This document shows, one piece after another, positions 24,164 through 32,851 of a DNA stretch of 64,000 nucleotides (position 1 is the first letter of the stretch; each line of letters opens with the position of its first letter). The notes beneath the pieces are model-generated. The model was not told the origin of the DNA, ran no database searches, and worked only from the letters and a program-made list of their open reading frames with translations. Source of the stretch: Algoriphagus sp. Y33 (GTDB lineage: Bacteria > Bacteroidota > Bacteroidia > Cytophagales > Cyclobacteriaceae). The stretch covers positions 1,674,001 through 1,738,000 of the forward strand of contig NZ_CP061947.1 in NCBI RefSeq assembly GCF_014838715.1, given 5' to 3'. The position numbers were made by a program, and so were the translations under genes.

Positions 24164-27100
24164 ATGAAAAGACGTGTACTGTTTAGTGTCGGATTGTTAA
24201 TTTGCATGGTTTTCACCTCGCTGAAGCCTACTGAGATAAACCCCTTCCGCATATATCCCTATTTGCAAGTATATGGCAACAACAAAATCCAACTTACATG
24301 GTTTAGTAATTCGTTGGCAGAGAGTTCTATTAAACTCGTAGGCGAAGAAGGGTCAGTTATTTTCAGAGGTAAAGTTGATGCTGAGGCAGTTCCGGATATT
24401 TATTATACTTCACAGGAAAAAAGCCAGAATATCAATGGTCTTGAACAAGGAAGTTGGCTAAAGACTGACCATATATTTCGGTATAGATTTTATGTTGATT
24501 TGCCGCAAGATCAGGATGTGAACTATACGGTCACACTGTCAGATTCTGATTATTCCGGGTCATTTACCACTCCAAAATCTAAGTCCAACTGGGATAAAAT
24601 TAGATTTATCGCCTTAGCAGATTCTGAAACAGATCCAAAAGGTCGGGTGACAAATAGAGCTTGGTATCCCGGACAGCCATTATTTCGTCCTTTTTCTAAC
24701 CCTACTTTGTGGAAAGAAAAGTTTGGAACCACTACAGAGCAGGGTATAGAGTTCCTTAATTATTTTCTCACGGAGGAAAAAGGATATAATGAAAATCTAA
24801 AAATAATAGATTCAAGAAGTCCTGATTTTATACTTATGCCCGGAGACTTGGTTCAGGGAGGTGGATATCAACCGGCTTGGGATGAATTTTTCAGGCATAA
24901 TGCAGGTCAGATTGGAAATGGATTGTCCAGATATGCGATTATTCCTGCATTGGGAAACTGGGAAGCCTATGGAGGAATTAATGGTGGGTATGGGACTAAT
25001 GAAAAAGGTGAATTTATCCCTCTCGTGGGAAGGAAGCGTTTCCATACCTATTTTGAAACACCCACTGAAGACCCATTACAAAAACATCGTCAAAGCTACT
25101 ATAGGGTAGATTATGGGCCAGTGACGATTTTGACTTTGGATTCCAGTAATGGTACACCAGACCAAACAGCCGCTGATTTCGAAGGACAACCAAAGCTCAC
25201 TGGGAAGCAATTTACTGTGCCAGGCACAGATACCCAGGAGAACTATAATCAAGCACAGTATAACGCTGCTGGAGGAAATGATTTAAGTGGTTTCGGACCA
25301 GGCAGCGATCAATATATTTGGCTGGAGGAAAACCTTAAAGAGGCCAGTGAAAATGGGCAATTGATCTTTGTGCAATACCACCACATCGCTTACTCCTCTG
25401 GAGAGCATGGTGTACCGATGAATCATGAACTTTCTGTGGGGCAAGTAGGTACACCGATGCAGGTTCTCAATCCAATGTTGGAAAAATATGGTGTAATCGC
25501 TGTTTTATCTGGGCATGATGAGTTGTTTGAAAGAAGTTTTGTAGATGAGGATGGGGATGGCAAAGGCATTATGTACTATGATGTAGGTGTAGCTGGAGAT
25601 GGGATGCGGGGAGAGAAGAGAGACTGGTTCGGTAATCCATTCAATACACTGAATTATAATCAATACAGGAAATGGACTGCAGACCAGAGCGAACCAGAGC
25701 AATGGGATATGAGCGGTACAAATCCAGTCTTGACTGATGGCGGGAAACATTATGGGCATCTGGAAGTGAATTTGGAGAAAAGCGTGGAGGGAAATCAGGA
25801 ATTTGCTTTGATCAAATTCACCCCGGTTTACGCTTTTCCGGTGATGGATCAAAATTACAACCTTCAGAAAATAGAGCGGAGAGTGTATAAGGATGAGGTG
25901 AGCATGAAGATTCCGCTACGCAAAACGGAGTTTGTGCCAGTAGTAAATGATTCTGTGACAATCTACCTTGATCACGAAGGAAAAGCGTATTTAACCTCGC
26001 TTGACTTCTTAAAAGATCAACCTGAAGAGGCAGCATCTTTCACATTTACATCGTCCCAAGGATTCGAATTTGACTGCAGGGATTTAGGAGAGAATGAAAT
26101 TACTATCACCTCTACAAACTCCGCTTCAGGAGATATATGGGAAGATGGAGTCAGACTGTTTGTACTGGATACTATCAAACCTTATTTCAGGTCAATATCA
26201 AAGACGTTTGAATTTGACCCTGTGATCGGAAAAGTTGAATTTAGTAAGGATGACTTTACCGATATTGATATTCAGGATAATTGTTCAGGAGATTATGATG
26301 TTACGTTTGGTAGATCCAAGACTATAACTTGTGCTGATTTGCAGGAATACTACGAGAAAGGAAGACTGGATGTGGATATCACTGTTTCGGATCAATCTAA
26401 TAATAAATCCACCATACGCTCTTTCATTACCCTTGATGTAATTGAATCGGTCAAGGTTTCGCTGACTGTAACTTCAGAATCCCAAAATGGAAATCCGGTG
26501 AAATTAATGTTAGGCTCCGAGTTTCCTTTTGAGGTACTCGGTTGGTATAGCGGAGAAGGGCTGATATCGTCTAGTTCTGATAAGGAGCTTATGGTTAGCA
26601 AAACTGGGGTTTATAAAGCCAAACTTCGCACTTTAAATGGATGTGAGGTGTTTTCTAAACCAGTCGAAGTGACTTTTGATGGTGCTCCTGAATGGCCAGT
26701 GGTGAAAGATAAAATTGAGTTAGAGCTTGTGAAAGAAGGGAAGGCAACGCTTAAGCCTGAACACGTATTTACGAAGTGGCCCATTAATTCAGAATTCACA
26801 GTGGAATTAAGCAAATCGGAATTTTCTTGCGATGTCCTTTGGTCAAATGCAGTTGTTGTCAAGATAACTGATTCAAAGGGAACAGTTGCTGAAGAGGAAA
26901 TTGAGGTGATAGTTAGGGATAAATCAAATCCGGTTCTAGTCACCAAAAATGTGGAGGTGGTGGTTGATTTGTCTACAGGTAAAGAAGCATTGAATTCAGA
27001 GGATTTTATAGCTTCTCTCACAGATAACTGTGGAATCAAAGAAGTGAAGCTTAGCCGACAGTCTGTGGGGTGTGATGATATAGGAAAAGAAATAACAGTA

Positions 27101-27901
27101 GAAGTGGGAGCTTTCGATATTGCCGGGAATGCCGTGCAGAAACTAGCCAAAGTGACTGTGAAATCCACCAATTCTGAGCCAGTAACAATAAGCGGTTCTG
27201 CGTTCCTATGTATCGGTAATAGTAAAACGCTCACACTGGAATCAGAAGCTGTTTTCGAAGTAGTGAGATGGCACAAGAATGGAACTGTTATCAGCGGAAC
27301 AACAGACAAAACCTTAGCAGTAGAAGAGGGTGGTAGCTATCATGCCATCGTGAGATATGCCGGCGGATGTCTATTTGAAACGGAGAAATTCGAAGTGGAA
27401 ACGATAGCTAAACCAAATGGAGAGATCGAGGAAGATGGAAATATCCTGAGCGCACCGGATGGGGATTTTACTTACAAATGGTTTAAAAATGATGTTGAAA
27501 TCGGCGGAGAGACTTCCAGGACTATGGAAGTACACGCTATGGGAGAATATGCGGTAGAATTGACCAATGAGGCAGGTTGTACTGCGAGGCTTACTTCTGT
27601 GACTATGACCATTTCTGGAATACTCCAGCCGGGGAGCATACTTTCAGAGAAACTGAAGATCTATCCAAATCCGGCTTCGGGTCAAGTGGAAATCCAAACC
27701 TTGGGTGATTTGGAATTTGCTGAGAATTCGATGAGAATTTATGACCAAAATGGGAAGGATGTCAGTTCAATTGTGGAGGTGATTAGTCATAGCCCAAATG
27801 CTGTTAAGCTTGCTATTTCCCGTTTAGCCGCAGGAACTTATGTGATTATGGTGGAGAGTCAGGAAAACCGGATGTTTGTTGGGAAGCTGATGAAAAAATA
27901 G
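24164..27901 (+). CDS. Large secreted metallophosphoesterase-fold protein with altered active site and T9SS sorting domain
   Basis: 1245 residues. Signal peptide about 1-22; N-terminal purple-acid-phosphatase-like FN3 domain (about 28-137); calcineurin-like phosphoesterase domain (about 145-460); a series of HYR-like and Ig-like beta domains (about 560-1150, with repeated DNCSGDYDV / DNCGIKEV patterns); and a C-terminal sorting domain (LKIYPNPASGQVEI, GTYVIMVES). The metal-site motifs are changed: D153-S-E155 instead of DxH, GD228 kept, GN265-W-E instead of GNHE, His406-His407 kept, and GH451-D-E instead of GHxH. Predicted to be exported by type IX secretion. It is either a divergent phosphatase/nuclease or a binding protein on this fold. 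Monocistronic. Confidence 0.85.
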   Translation: MKRRVLFSVGLLICMVFTSLKPTEINPFRIYPYLQVYGNNKIQLTWFSNSLAESSIKLVGEEGSVIFRGKVDAEAVPDIYYTSQEKSQNINGLEQGSWLKTDHIFRYRFYVDLPQDQDVNYTVTLSDSDYSGSFTTPKSKSNWDKIRFIALADSETDPKGRVTNRAWYPGQPLFRPFSNPTLWKEKFGTTTEQGIEFLNYFLTEEKGYNENLKIIDSRSPDFILMPGDLVQGGGYQPAWDEFFRHNAGQIGNGLSRYAIIPALGNWEAYGGINGGYGTNEKGEFIPLVGRKRFHTYFETPTEDPLQKHRQSYYRVDYGPVTILTLDSSNGTPDQTAADFEGQPKLTGKQFTVPGTDTQENYNQAQYNAAGGNDLSGFGPGSDQYIWLEENLKEASENGQLIFVQYHHIAYSSGEHGVPMNHELSVGQVGTPMQVLNPMLEKYGVIAVLSGHDELFERSFVDEDGDGKGIMYYDVGVAGDGMRGEKRDWFGNPFNTLNYNQYRKWTADQSEPEQWDMSGTNPVLTDGGKHYGHLEVNLEKSVEGNQEFALIKFTPVYAFPVMDQNYNLQKIERRVYKDEVSMKIPLRKTEFVPVVNDSVTIYLDHEGKAYLTSLDFLKDQPEEAASFTFTSSQGFEFDCRDLGENEITITSTNSASGDIWEDGVRLFVLDTIKPYFRSISKTFEFDPVIGKVEFSKDDFTDIDIQDNCSGDYDVTFGRSKTITCADLQEYYEKGRLDVDITVSDQSNNKSTIRSFITLDVIESVKVSLTVTSESQNGNPVKLMLGSEFPFEVLGWYSGEGLISSSSDKELMVSKTGVYKAKLRTLNGCEVFSKPVEVTFDGAPEWPVVKDKIELELVKEGKATLKPEHVFTKWPINSEFTVELSKSEFSCDVLWSNAVVVKITDSKGTVAEEEIEVIVRDKSNPVLVTKNVEVVVDLSTGKEALNSEDFIASLTDNCGIKEVKLSRQSVGCDDIGKEITVEVGAFDIAGNAVQKLAKVTVKSTNSEPVTISGSAFLCIGNSKTLTLESEAVFEVVRWHKNGTVISGTTDKTLAVEEGGSYHAIVRYAGGCLFETEKFEVETIAKPNGEIEEDGNILSAPDGDFTYKWFKNDVEIGGETSRTMEVHAMGEYAVELTNEAGCTARLTSVTMTISGILQPGSILSEKLKIYPNPASGQVEIQTLGDLEFAENSMRIYDQNGKDVSSIVEVISHSPNAVKLAISRLAAGTYVIMVESQENRMFVGKLMKK

Positions 27902-27940
27902 GAATACAAATCTGCAGTTAGCCTAAAATTCTGTTTTGAT

Positions 27941-27984
27941 TTCCCGCAGATAGACGCTGAAAAGGTCACAGATTCTAAGCAGAT
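27941..27984. repeat. CGCAGAT-type intergenic phrase
   Basis: The words CCCGCAGATAGACGCTGA, GGTCACAGATTCTAAGCAGAT follow the pattern of short GCAGAT-rich phrases found scattered between genes in many Bacteroidota. Only one clear copy here; GCCCTCTGCG phrases at 31486 and 31507 may be of the same kind. Confidence 0.35.
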
Positions 27985-28010
27985 GTTTCGAAAACAAAGC
28001 CATTACTTCC

Positions 28011-29051
28011 TTAATCCTCTCTATCCTGCCTCACAATTTTAACAACACGGTTGTAGATTATTTCCGCCAAGTTCCAGTCGTACCCATCAAAATTGCTGGT
28101 ATTATTAAACTGGATTACCACCGTATCTATGTCTTTGTGGTACTTGGCAATACTCTGATAGCCCGGAAGCAAACCTGTATGTTCGTAAGCGTAAATGGAG
28201 GAATAGATCTCCTGTTCCCCTTCATCGAAAATTGAACCATCATTTAGCGCCCGTAGGAATATCCCGACATCTTCAGCGGTGGCAAGCATTAGGCCGGTGT
28301 CTTCCGTCTTGAAGTCTTTGTCAATCCCAACATAATACCCGCTCATGACCTCATCCATATCGACTTCACTCAGAGAAGTGTAGGTATTTTTTAGCCCAAG
28401 TGGTGCTAAAATTTCTTCTCTGATATATTGCTGATGGGGATAGCCAACCGTTTTATCTATCAGATCAGAGATCAGCAGGTAGTTTGTATTGGAATAGCCA
28501 TAGTCTTCACCAGGTTCAAAGTCTGCCGGTAAATCCAATGCGTAATTTAAAGTCTCTTGTTTGCTCGTTGGTGGCTTGATCCAGTATTCTGGATGATCTG
28601 TAAAATTCGGAATTCCGGATCTATGCTGCACCATCATTCTTAGGGTGATTCTATCCGCATTCTCTATTCTTCCTTCAAGCTCTGGGAAGTACTCCACCAG
28701 TGTTTTATCCAAAGACAAACGTCCTTCCTTGACTAGTTTGGTAGTCGTCACAGCTACATAAAGCTTGGTAATACTGGCGATCTTAAATAAGGCCTGTGGA
28801 TAGGCAGGTATTTTCTTGTTTCGGTCATGCCAACCAGTGGCATAAAACTCTGGGGACTTTCCACCCTGATCCACGTAAACAATCATTCCATCAAACCCCT
28901 GTTCAATTCCTTCCTCCAGCTGCTCCTGAACTGAATCGGGTAGGGGTAAAATCCAAGCCTTCACCAAAACCCAAGGAACAAAATACAGCGAACCTATACT
29001 TGCAAGAATAAATAGAATTCGGAGGGGTTGTTGGATTTTGGGATTGGTCAT
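28011..29051 (-). CDS. Serine hydrolase of the beta-lactamase class C / penicillin-binding family
   Basis: The start MTNPKIQQPLRILFILASIGSLYF gives an N-terminal membrane anchor or uncleaved signal peptide; the longer frame adds 13 polar residues. About 346 residues. The Ser-x-x-Lys motif is ASITKLYVA, the Tyr-x-Asn motif is GYSNTNYLL, and a HTGLLPGYQS stretch takes the place of the usual Lys-Thr-Gly/His-x-Gly motif. Substrates of such enzymes range from peptidoglycan peptides to small esters and cannot be told here. It sits just downstream of an AT-rich island but has the base composition of the surrounding genome. Confidence 0.9.
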   Translation of the reverse strand: MTNPKIQQPLRILFILASIGSLYFVPWVLVKAWILPLPDSVQEQLEEGIEQGFDGMIVYVDQGGKSPEFYATGWHDRNKKIPAYPQALFKIASITKLYVAVTTTKLVKEGRLSLDKTLVEYFPELEGRIENADRITLRMMVQHRSGIPNFTDHPEYWIKPPTSKQETLNYALDLPADFEPGEDYGYSNTNYLLISDLIDKTVGYPHQQYIREEILAPLGLKNTYTSLSEVDMDEVMSGYYVGIDKDFKTEDTGLMLATAEDVGIFLRALNDGSIFDEGEQEIYSSIYAYEHTGLLPGYQSIAKYHKDIDTVVIQFNNTSNFDGYDWNLAEIIYNRVVKIVRQDRED

Positions 29052-29122
29052 GGTCCTTACGGAAGATATGGATCTTTGGTGAACACGCACTTCTGGTTTA
29101 TAACTTCCAGAAGTCTGCTAGA

Positions 29123-29953
29123 TTAGTTTTGGTTTTTAATCTGAGTAAGCCATTCGATAAATCTCTGTGTTTGATCTTTGTGTTTTTTCTTTCTAATTCT
29201 GTAGAGTTTATGTCCTGACTCCGAAATCAACTTATTTTTTAAATTATCCTTTTCAATTTGCTTGGGGGTATCATGATAGCCACTGTCAAGTTCAAAAAAA
29301 TGAGTTGGTTTGTGTGTGTAGGAGTCTACAATCACTATGTCTATTGATGATGATAGAAAAAACCACTTTTCATGATTACCTAAAGTGTCTAATAAATTAG
29401 AAGATAATACCATTGAGAGTGATACATTTGGGAGGATTATACAATCTGAAAAAACTTTGGATGCAGCTAAAAAAAATTCTTTCTCTTGAGGTGATTTGAA
29501 TATCGAATCTGTTTTATTTCGTTTAATTGCATCTATTTCTTCAATCAATAAATTTTCTAAAATAGCGATTTCCCGATTTTCACCAATCTGTTTTTCTTTA
29601 TGGTCAGCCAACGCTTGCTTAAATTTCGGGTGTTCACGTTTCTGCTTGGCGAATTCTATATTCCCTGTAATATCAAATAATCGAATAAGTAGATTTTCTA
29701 AGTCTTCATCTTTCAGTTGAAATGAATAACTATTGGATTTATGAAAATTAAAAACAGAATTCAAATAAATGAGTTCATCATCTTTATCGAGAATTTGTTC
29801 AGATAAGAGCTCCTTTATGAAATTATCATGAAATAAACTGGCAAATATTGGGTCACTAATCAGGTTTTCAAATATAACATTATCTCTTAAAGTTTCAATT
29901 AAGCGATTCCAATTTTTTTCTTGAATAATTTTTAATGCTTCTTCACGTTCCAT
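29123..29953 (-). CDS. DUF2726-like protein with PD-(D/E)XK nuclease features, AT-rich island
   Basis: 276 residues, cytoplasmic, strongly AT-rich compared with neighbours. The first 150 residues are helical without a recognised domain. The C-terminal third resembles DUF2726 and other restriction-endonuclease-like folds: LPNVSLSMVL, then SSIDIVIVDS (Asp205), FFELDSGYHD (Glu221, Asp223, His227), EKDNLKNKLISESG (Lys239) and LYRIRKKK. The Asp...Glu-x-Asp...Lys spacing is that of a PD-(D/E)XK core. A role as a nuclease is inferred. It follows the HEPN-like gene by 130 bases on the same strand; both look acquired together. An alternative is a DNA- or RNA-binding protein with a dead core. Confidence 0.7.
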   Translation of the reverse strand: MEREEALKIIQEKNWNRLIETLRDNVIFENLISDPIFASLFHDNFIKELLSEQILDKDDELIYLNSVFNFHKSNSYSFQLKDEDLENLLIRLFDITGNIEFAKQKREHPKFKQALADHKEKQIGENREIAILENLLIEEIDAIKRNKTDSIFKSPQEKEFFLAASKVFSDCIILPNVSLSMVLSSNLLDTLGNHEKWFFLSSSIDIVIVDSYTHKPTHFFELDSGYHDTPKQIEKDNLKNKLISESGHKLYRIRKKKHKDQTQRFIEWLTQIKNQN

Positions 29954-30083
29954 AATTTATTTCAATATTTTATCTATAATATTTATATTTAATATATCTA
30001 AATTTGATGTTATGTGCTTAGGTCTAGAGTTGTTGTTTGATCCACTGAGATTCGTTATCGATTGTTTGAGAAATGTGTTTCGA

Positions 30084-31064
30084 TTAACTTTTATATAATT
30101 CCTTTAGTTTATCTAATCCATCACTTCTTTCCTCAATAATTAAATTTTTATCTGCAATAGTCCATTTCCCGTTTGAGAAAAATGAAAGTAGTTTTGTTAA
30201 ATCCCATACCATTACCTCGAATTGTGTACGCGTTTTATTTAGTGTTTCTTGTAATTTCAATTCGTCATTGCTGAGGTTATTGGTGTCTAATAAATTAAGT
30301 CCATTAATTACGCTATTTAATAGGTTTTCAGATTTCTCTATTCCCCAAATTGTCATATCATAGGGGAGATTTGAGTTTTTAGCTACAACTTTCAGTTTTG
30401 AAATTTTTTCACAAATTACTAATAAATAATTTTCAACGATTTCAACAATCTCTAAAATGAATTTTCTGTTTTTTATATAAAAATTCCCTGTTTTTTCGTC
30501 AAACTCAATACTTTCTTCATTTTGAAGTAACTTAAAAAGTTCTTTATTATAATTAATCTTTGAATTACCCTTAAAAATGTTAGAATTATTATGCGTTATT
30601 AAATTTCTAATTTGTTGTACTTTTTGAATTCTAACCCAATCCTTTTCTAATTCGGTTAATGAAATAAAAGCTATCTTCTCTAAATATAATCTGCTTTTTT
30701 CAATATAATTTCTGCCGGATAAATCTGAAACTGAAATATTTGAAAATCCTTTTTGATTATCATATTCGCATATTTTTTTTAACCAATGTTCTAAAAAACC
30801 ATAAACTGATGAAAGCATTGGGTTATAGGTTAGTTTTGAGAACACTTTATCATATCTCCAATATTCATCAATTAACGTTTCAGAATACTCATTTTCATTC
30901 TCTGACCCTTTAATTTCTTCAAATTCCTTTTCAATTTGATTAATTTTTGATTTTAAATCACGAGAAGTTTCTTCAATAAAATCTCTATATTGGTGAAGCT
31001 CTGATCTTATTATTTGTTCAAGCATTCTAAATATTGATGTCGATTTAAATTGTCTTCTATCCAT
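30084..31064 (-). CDS. HEPN-like all-alpha protein with RN(x3)H motif, AT-rich island
   Basis: 326 residues, predicted almost wholly helical, with a coiled-coil-like N-terminus (about 15-65, LKSKINQIEKEFEEIKG). The motif QIRNLITHNN places Arg153-Asn154 and His158 as R-X4-H, the catalytic signature of HEPN ribonucleases found in toxin-antitoxin, abortive-infection and CRISPR-linked proteins; the preceding helix (EKDWVRIQKVQ) fits. No named family recognised, so the assignment rests on this motif plus fold expectation. Base composition is very AT-rich, unlike genes on either side. With the DUF2726-like nuclease downstream it forms a candidate two-gene defence or toxin module. It may also be an inactive HEPN-fold scaffold. 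Confidence 0.6.
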   Translation of the reverse strand: MDRRQFKSTSIFRMLEQIIRSELHQYRDFIEETSRDLKSKINQIEKEFEEIKGSENENEYSETLIDEYWRYDKVFSKLTYNPMLSSVYGFLEHWLKKICEYDNQKGFSNISVSDLSGRNYIEKSRLYLEKIAFISLTELEKDWVRIQKVQQIRNLITHNNSNIFKGNSKINYNKELFKLLQNEESIEFDEKTGNFYIKNRKFILEIVEIVENYLLVICEKISKLKVVAKNSNLPYDMTIWGIEKSENLLNSVINGLNLLDTNNLSNDELKLQETLNKTRTQFEVMVWDLTKLLSFFSNGKWTIADKNLIIEERSDGLDKLKELYKS

Positions 31065-31166
31065 TTTATTTTTTTTTCTTAACTACAAGAAGAAAATTTT
31101 CAGAACCAATTTACTACTTGTATCATGCTTGTTTATAATAATTGCTATTATCTAATAAACCTTAAT

Positions 31167-31318
31167 CCGTGCCCTCCGCGGTAAAACACCCTACACAAAA
31201 GCCGGAATCCCCGTTATCTCCTGACCTAAAATCAACAAGTGAATATGATGAGTTCCTTCGTAAGTGATCACTGATTCCAGATTCATTATATGACGCATAA
31301 TAGGAATTCTCCTGTGAT
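31167..31318 (-). pseudogene. Decayed second copy of the gcdH 3' end
   Basis: On the minus strand this stretch encodes [37 protein letters not shown] and a stop (TAG, 31191-31193), nearly identical to the last ~37 residues of the intact glutaryl-CoA dehydrogenase at 31527. DNA identity is about 85-88% by eye over ~150 bases, and it continues ~25 bases past the stop into GGTAAAAC / GCCCTC phrases. A one-base deletion near 31304 breaks the frame further upstream, and homology ends near 31318. It marks a past duplication or the edge of the AT-rich island. Confidence 0.85.
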
Positions 31319-31365
31319 GTGTCATAAGACAGGCATTTATCTGTTTTTATCCCCATTCGCCTTAC

Positions 31366-31386
31366 AAGATCGCATTTTGCGATCTT
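31366..31386. terminator. Hairpin between the gcdH fragment and intact gcdH
   Basis: AAGATCGCA / TGCGATCTT, 9 perfect pairs with a TTT loop, followed by TAAAATTTAAATT. It may be the terminator of gcdH, about 140 bases after its stop, or part of the island boundary. Confidence 0.5.
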
Positions 31387-31485
31387 AAAATTTAAATTGC
31401 TTACGTCTATTTATTTTTCAATATACGCTAAAAACTACTCTGCCTAGAAATGTACCTGAATATGTTTTATGACTTTTATTCTCGC

Positions 31486-31516
31486 GCCCTCTGCGTCTCC
31501 CTCCGTGCCCTCTGCG
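31486..31516. repeat. Direct repeat of the GCCCTCTGCG phrase
   Basis: GCCCTCTGCG occurs at 31486-31495 and 31507-31516, and again with one change at 31171-31180 in the duplicated fragment. A typical short intergenic phrase of Bacteroidota. Confidence 0.5.
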
Positions 31517-31526
31517 GTAAAACCCC

Positions 31527-32732
31527 TCACACAAATGCCGGAATCCCAGTAATCTCATGCCCCAAAATCAGCAAGTGTATATCATGTGTTCCTTCGTAGG
31601 TGATCACCGATTCCAGATTCATCATATGACGCATAATCGGATATTCCCCGGTGATGCCCATTCCTCCGTGGATTTGTCTGGCTTCTCTGGCGATGGTTAA
31701 AGCCATCTCCACATTGTTTCGTTTTGCCATGGAGATATGGACAGTCTTGGCTTTTCCCTCATTCATCATTTTGCCTACTTTCCAGGCAAGCAATTGGGCT
31801 TTGGTGATTTCGGTGAGCATTTCGGAAAGCTTCTTCTGCACCAGCTGAAAACTGGCAATAGGTTTGCCGAATTGGATACGCTCAGCAGCATATTTTCTTG
31901 CAGACTCATAGCAGTCCATGGCAGCTCCTATCGCCCCCCAGGCGATTCCAAAGCGTGCCGAATCCAAGCACATCAGCGGAGCTCCGAGACCTGATTTTCC
32001 CGGGAGCAGGTTTTCTTTTGGGACTTTTACATTATCAAAAACAAGTTCACCGGTGCATGAAGCCCGAAGCGACCATTTTCCGTGGGTTTCCGGAGTGCTG
32101 AAACCTTCCATGCCCCGCTCTACGATCAATCCGTGAATTCTTCCTTCCTCATTTTTTGCCCACACGACTGCGATATCAGCTTGGGGGGAATTGGAGATCC
32201 ATAGTTTGGCACCATTCAGTAAGAAGTGATCTCCCATATCTTTGAAGTTGGTCACCATGCCACTTGGATTGGAACCATGATCGGGTTCGGTAAGACCGAA
32301 GCAGCCCAGCATTTCTCCTGAAGCCAGTTTTGGAAGGTATTTGTTTCGCTGTTCCTCCGAACCGAATTTATAGATAGGGTACATCACCAATGATCCTTGG
32401 ACAGAAGCCGTAGATCTCATACCTGAGTCACCCCGCTCTATCTCCTGCATGATCAGGCCGTAGGAAATATAGTCCAATCCGCCACCGCCATATTGCTCGG
32501 GAATCTGTGGGCCAAAAGCTCCGACATCACCAAATTTCTTGACGATTTCGGTAGGGAAATAAGCCTTTTGAGCCCAATCTTCTATGTAAGGCGAAATCTC
32601 TTTTTTGACAAAATCCCGGATGGAAGTTCTAATCAATTTATGCTCCCCTGTGAGTAAGTCATCGAGGTCTAAAAAATCAACACCATCGAAGGTATCTTGC
32701 TTCAGTGACTTTCGTATTTCAACTGACTCCAT
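31527..32732 (-). CDS. gcdH: Glutaryl-CoA dehydrogenase (acyl-CoA dehydrogenase family)
   Basis: Oxidises and decarboxylates glutaryl-CoA to crotonyl-CoA with FAD, late in lysine and tryptophan breakdown. 401 residues. Glutaryl-CoA dehydrogenase hallmarks: SVQGSLVMYPIYKFGSEEQR, GCFGLTEPDHGSNPSGM, RARE-type substrate Arg region and the C-terminal ITYEGTHDIHLLILGHEITG, with Glu380 as catalytic base. Divergent from tryptophan 2,3-dioxygenase with 119 bases between the starts, which supports the catabolic role. A decayed copy of its 3' end lies 210 bases downstream. Other short acyl-CoA dehydrogenases are possible but fit less well. Confidence 0.9.
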   Translation of the reverse strand: MESVEIRKSLKQDTFDGVDFLDLDDLLTGEHKLIRTSIRDFVKKEISPYIEDWAQKAYFPTEIVKKFGDVGAFGPQIPEQYGGGGLDYISYGLIMQEIERGDSGMRSTASVQGSLVMYPIYKFGSEEQRNKYLPKLASGEMLGCFGLTEPDHGSNPSGMVTNFKDMGDHFLLNGAKLWISNSPQADIAVVWAKNEEGRIHGLIVERGMEGFSTPETHGKWSLRASCTGELVFDNVKVPKENLLPGKSGLGAPLMCLDSARFGIAWGAIGAAMDCYESARKYAAERIQFGKPIASFQLVQKKLSEMLTEITKAQLLAWKVGKMMNEGKAKTVHISMAKRNNVEMALTIAREARQIHGGMGITGEYPIMRHMMNLESVITYEGTHDIHLLILGHEITGIPAFV

Positions 32733-32851
32733 GTTATTTTTGGTTTATTAAGATGAATCTGTGACTTTTGTCGGGAATTTAAAAATCTCCAGCTGATCCC
32801 AAGTAAATAGATCGCTGACGAAAATACTACCTTTTTATCCTAAAAGCACTC

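Noticed and set aside
26611..27309. 232-codon open frame antisense to the secreted phosphoesterase gene
   Set aside because: Ser/Thr-rich low-complexity translation, no domain, and the sense strand clearly encodes Ig/HYR repeats in register; a shadow frame.
31162..31356. 64-codon open frame in the gcdH fragment
   Set aside because: It is read in the wrong frame; the frame matching GcdH is the one with the family sequence, broken by a deletion.
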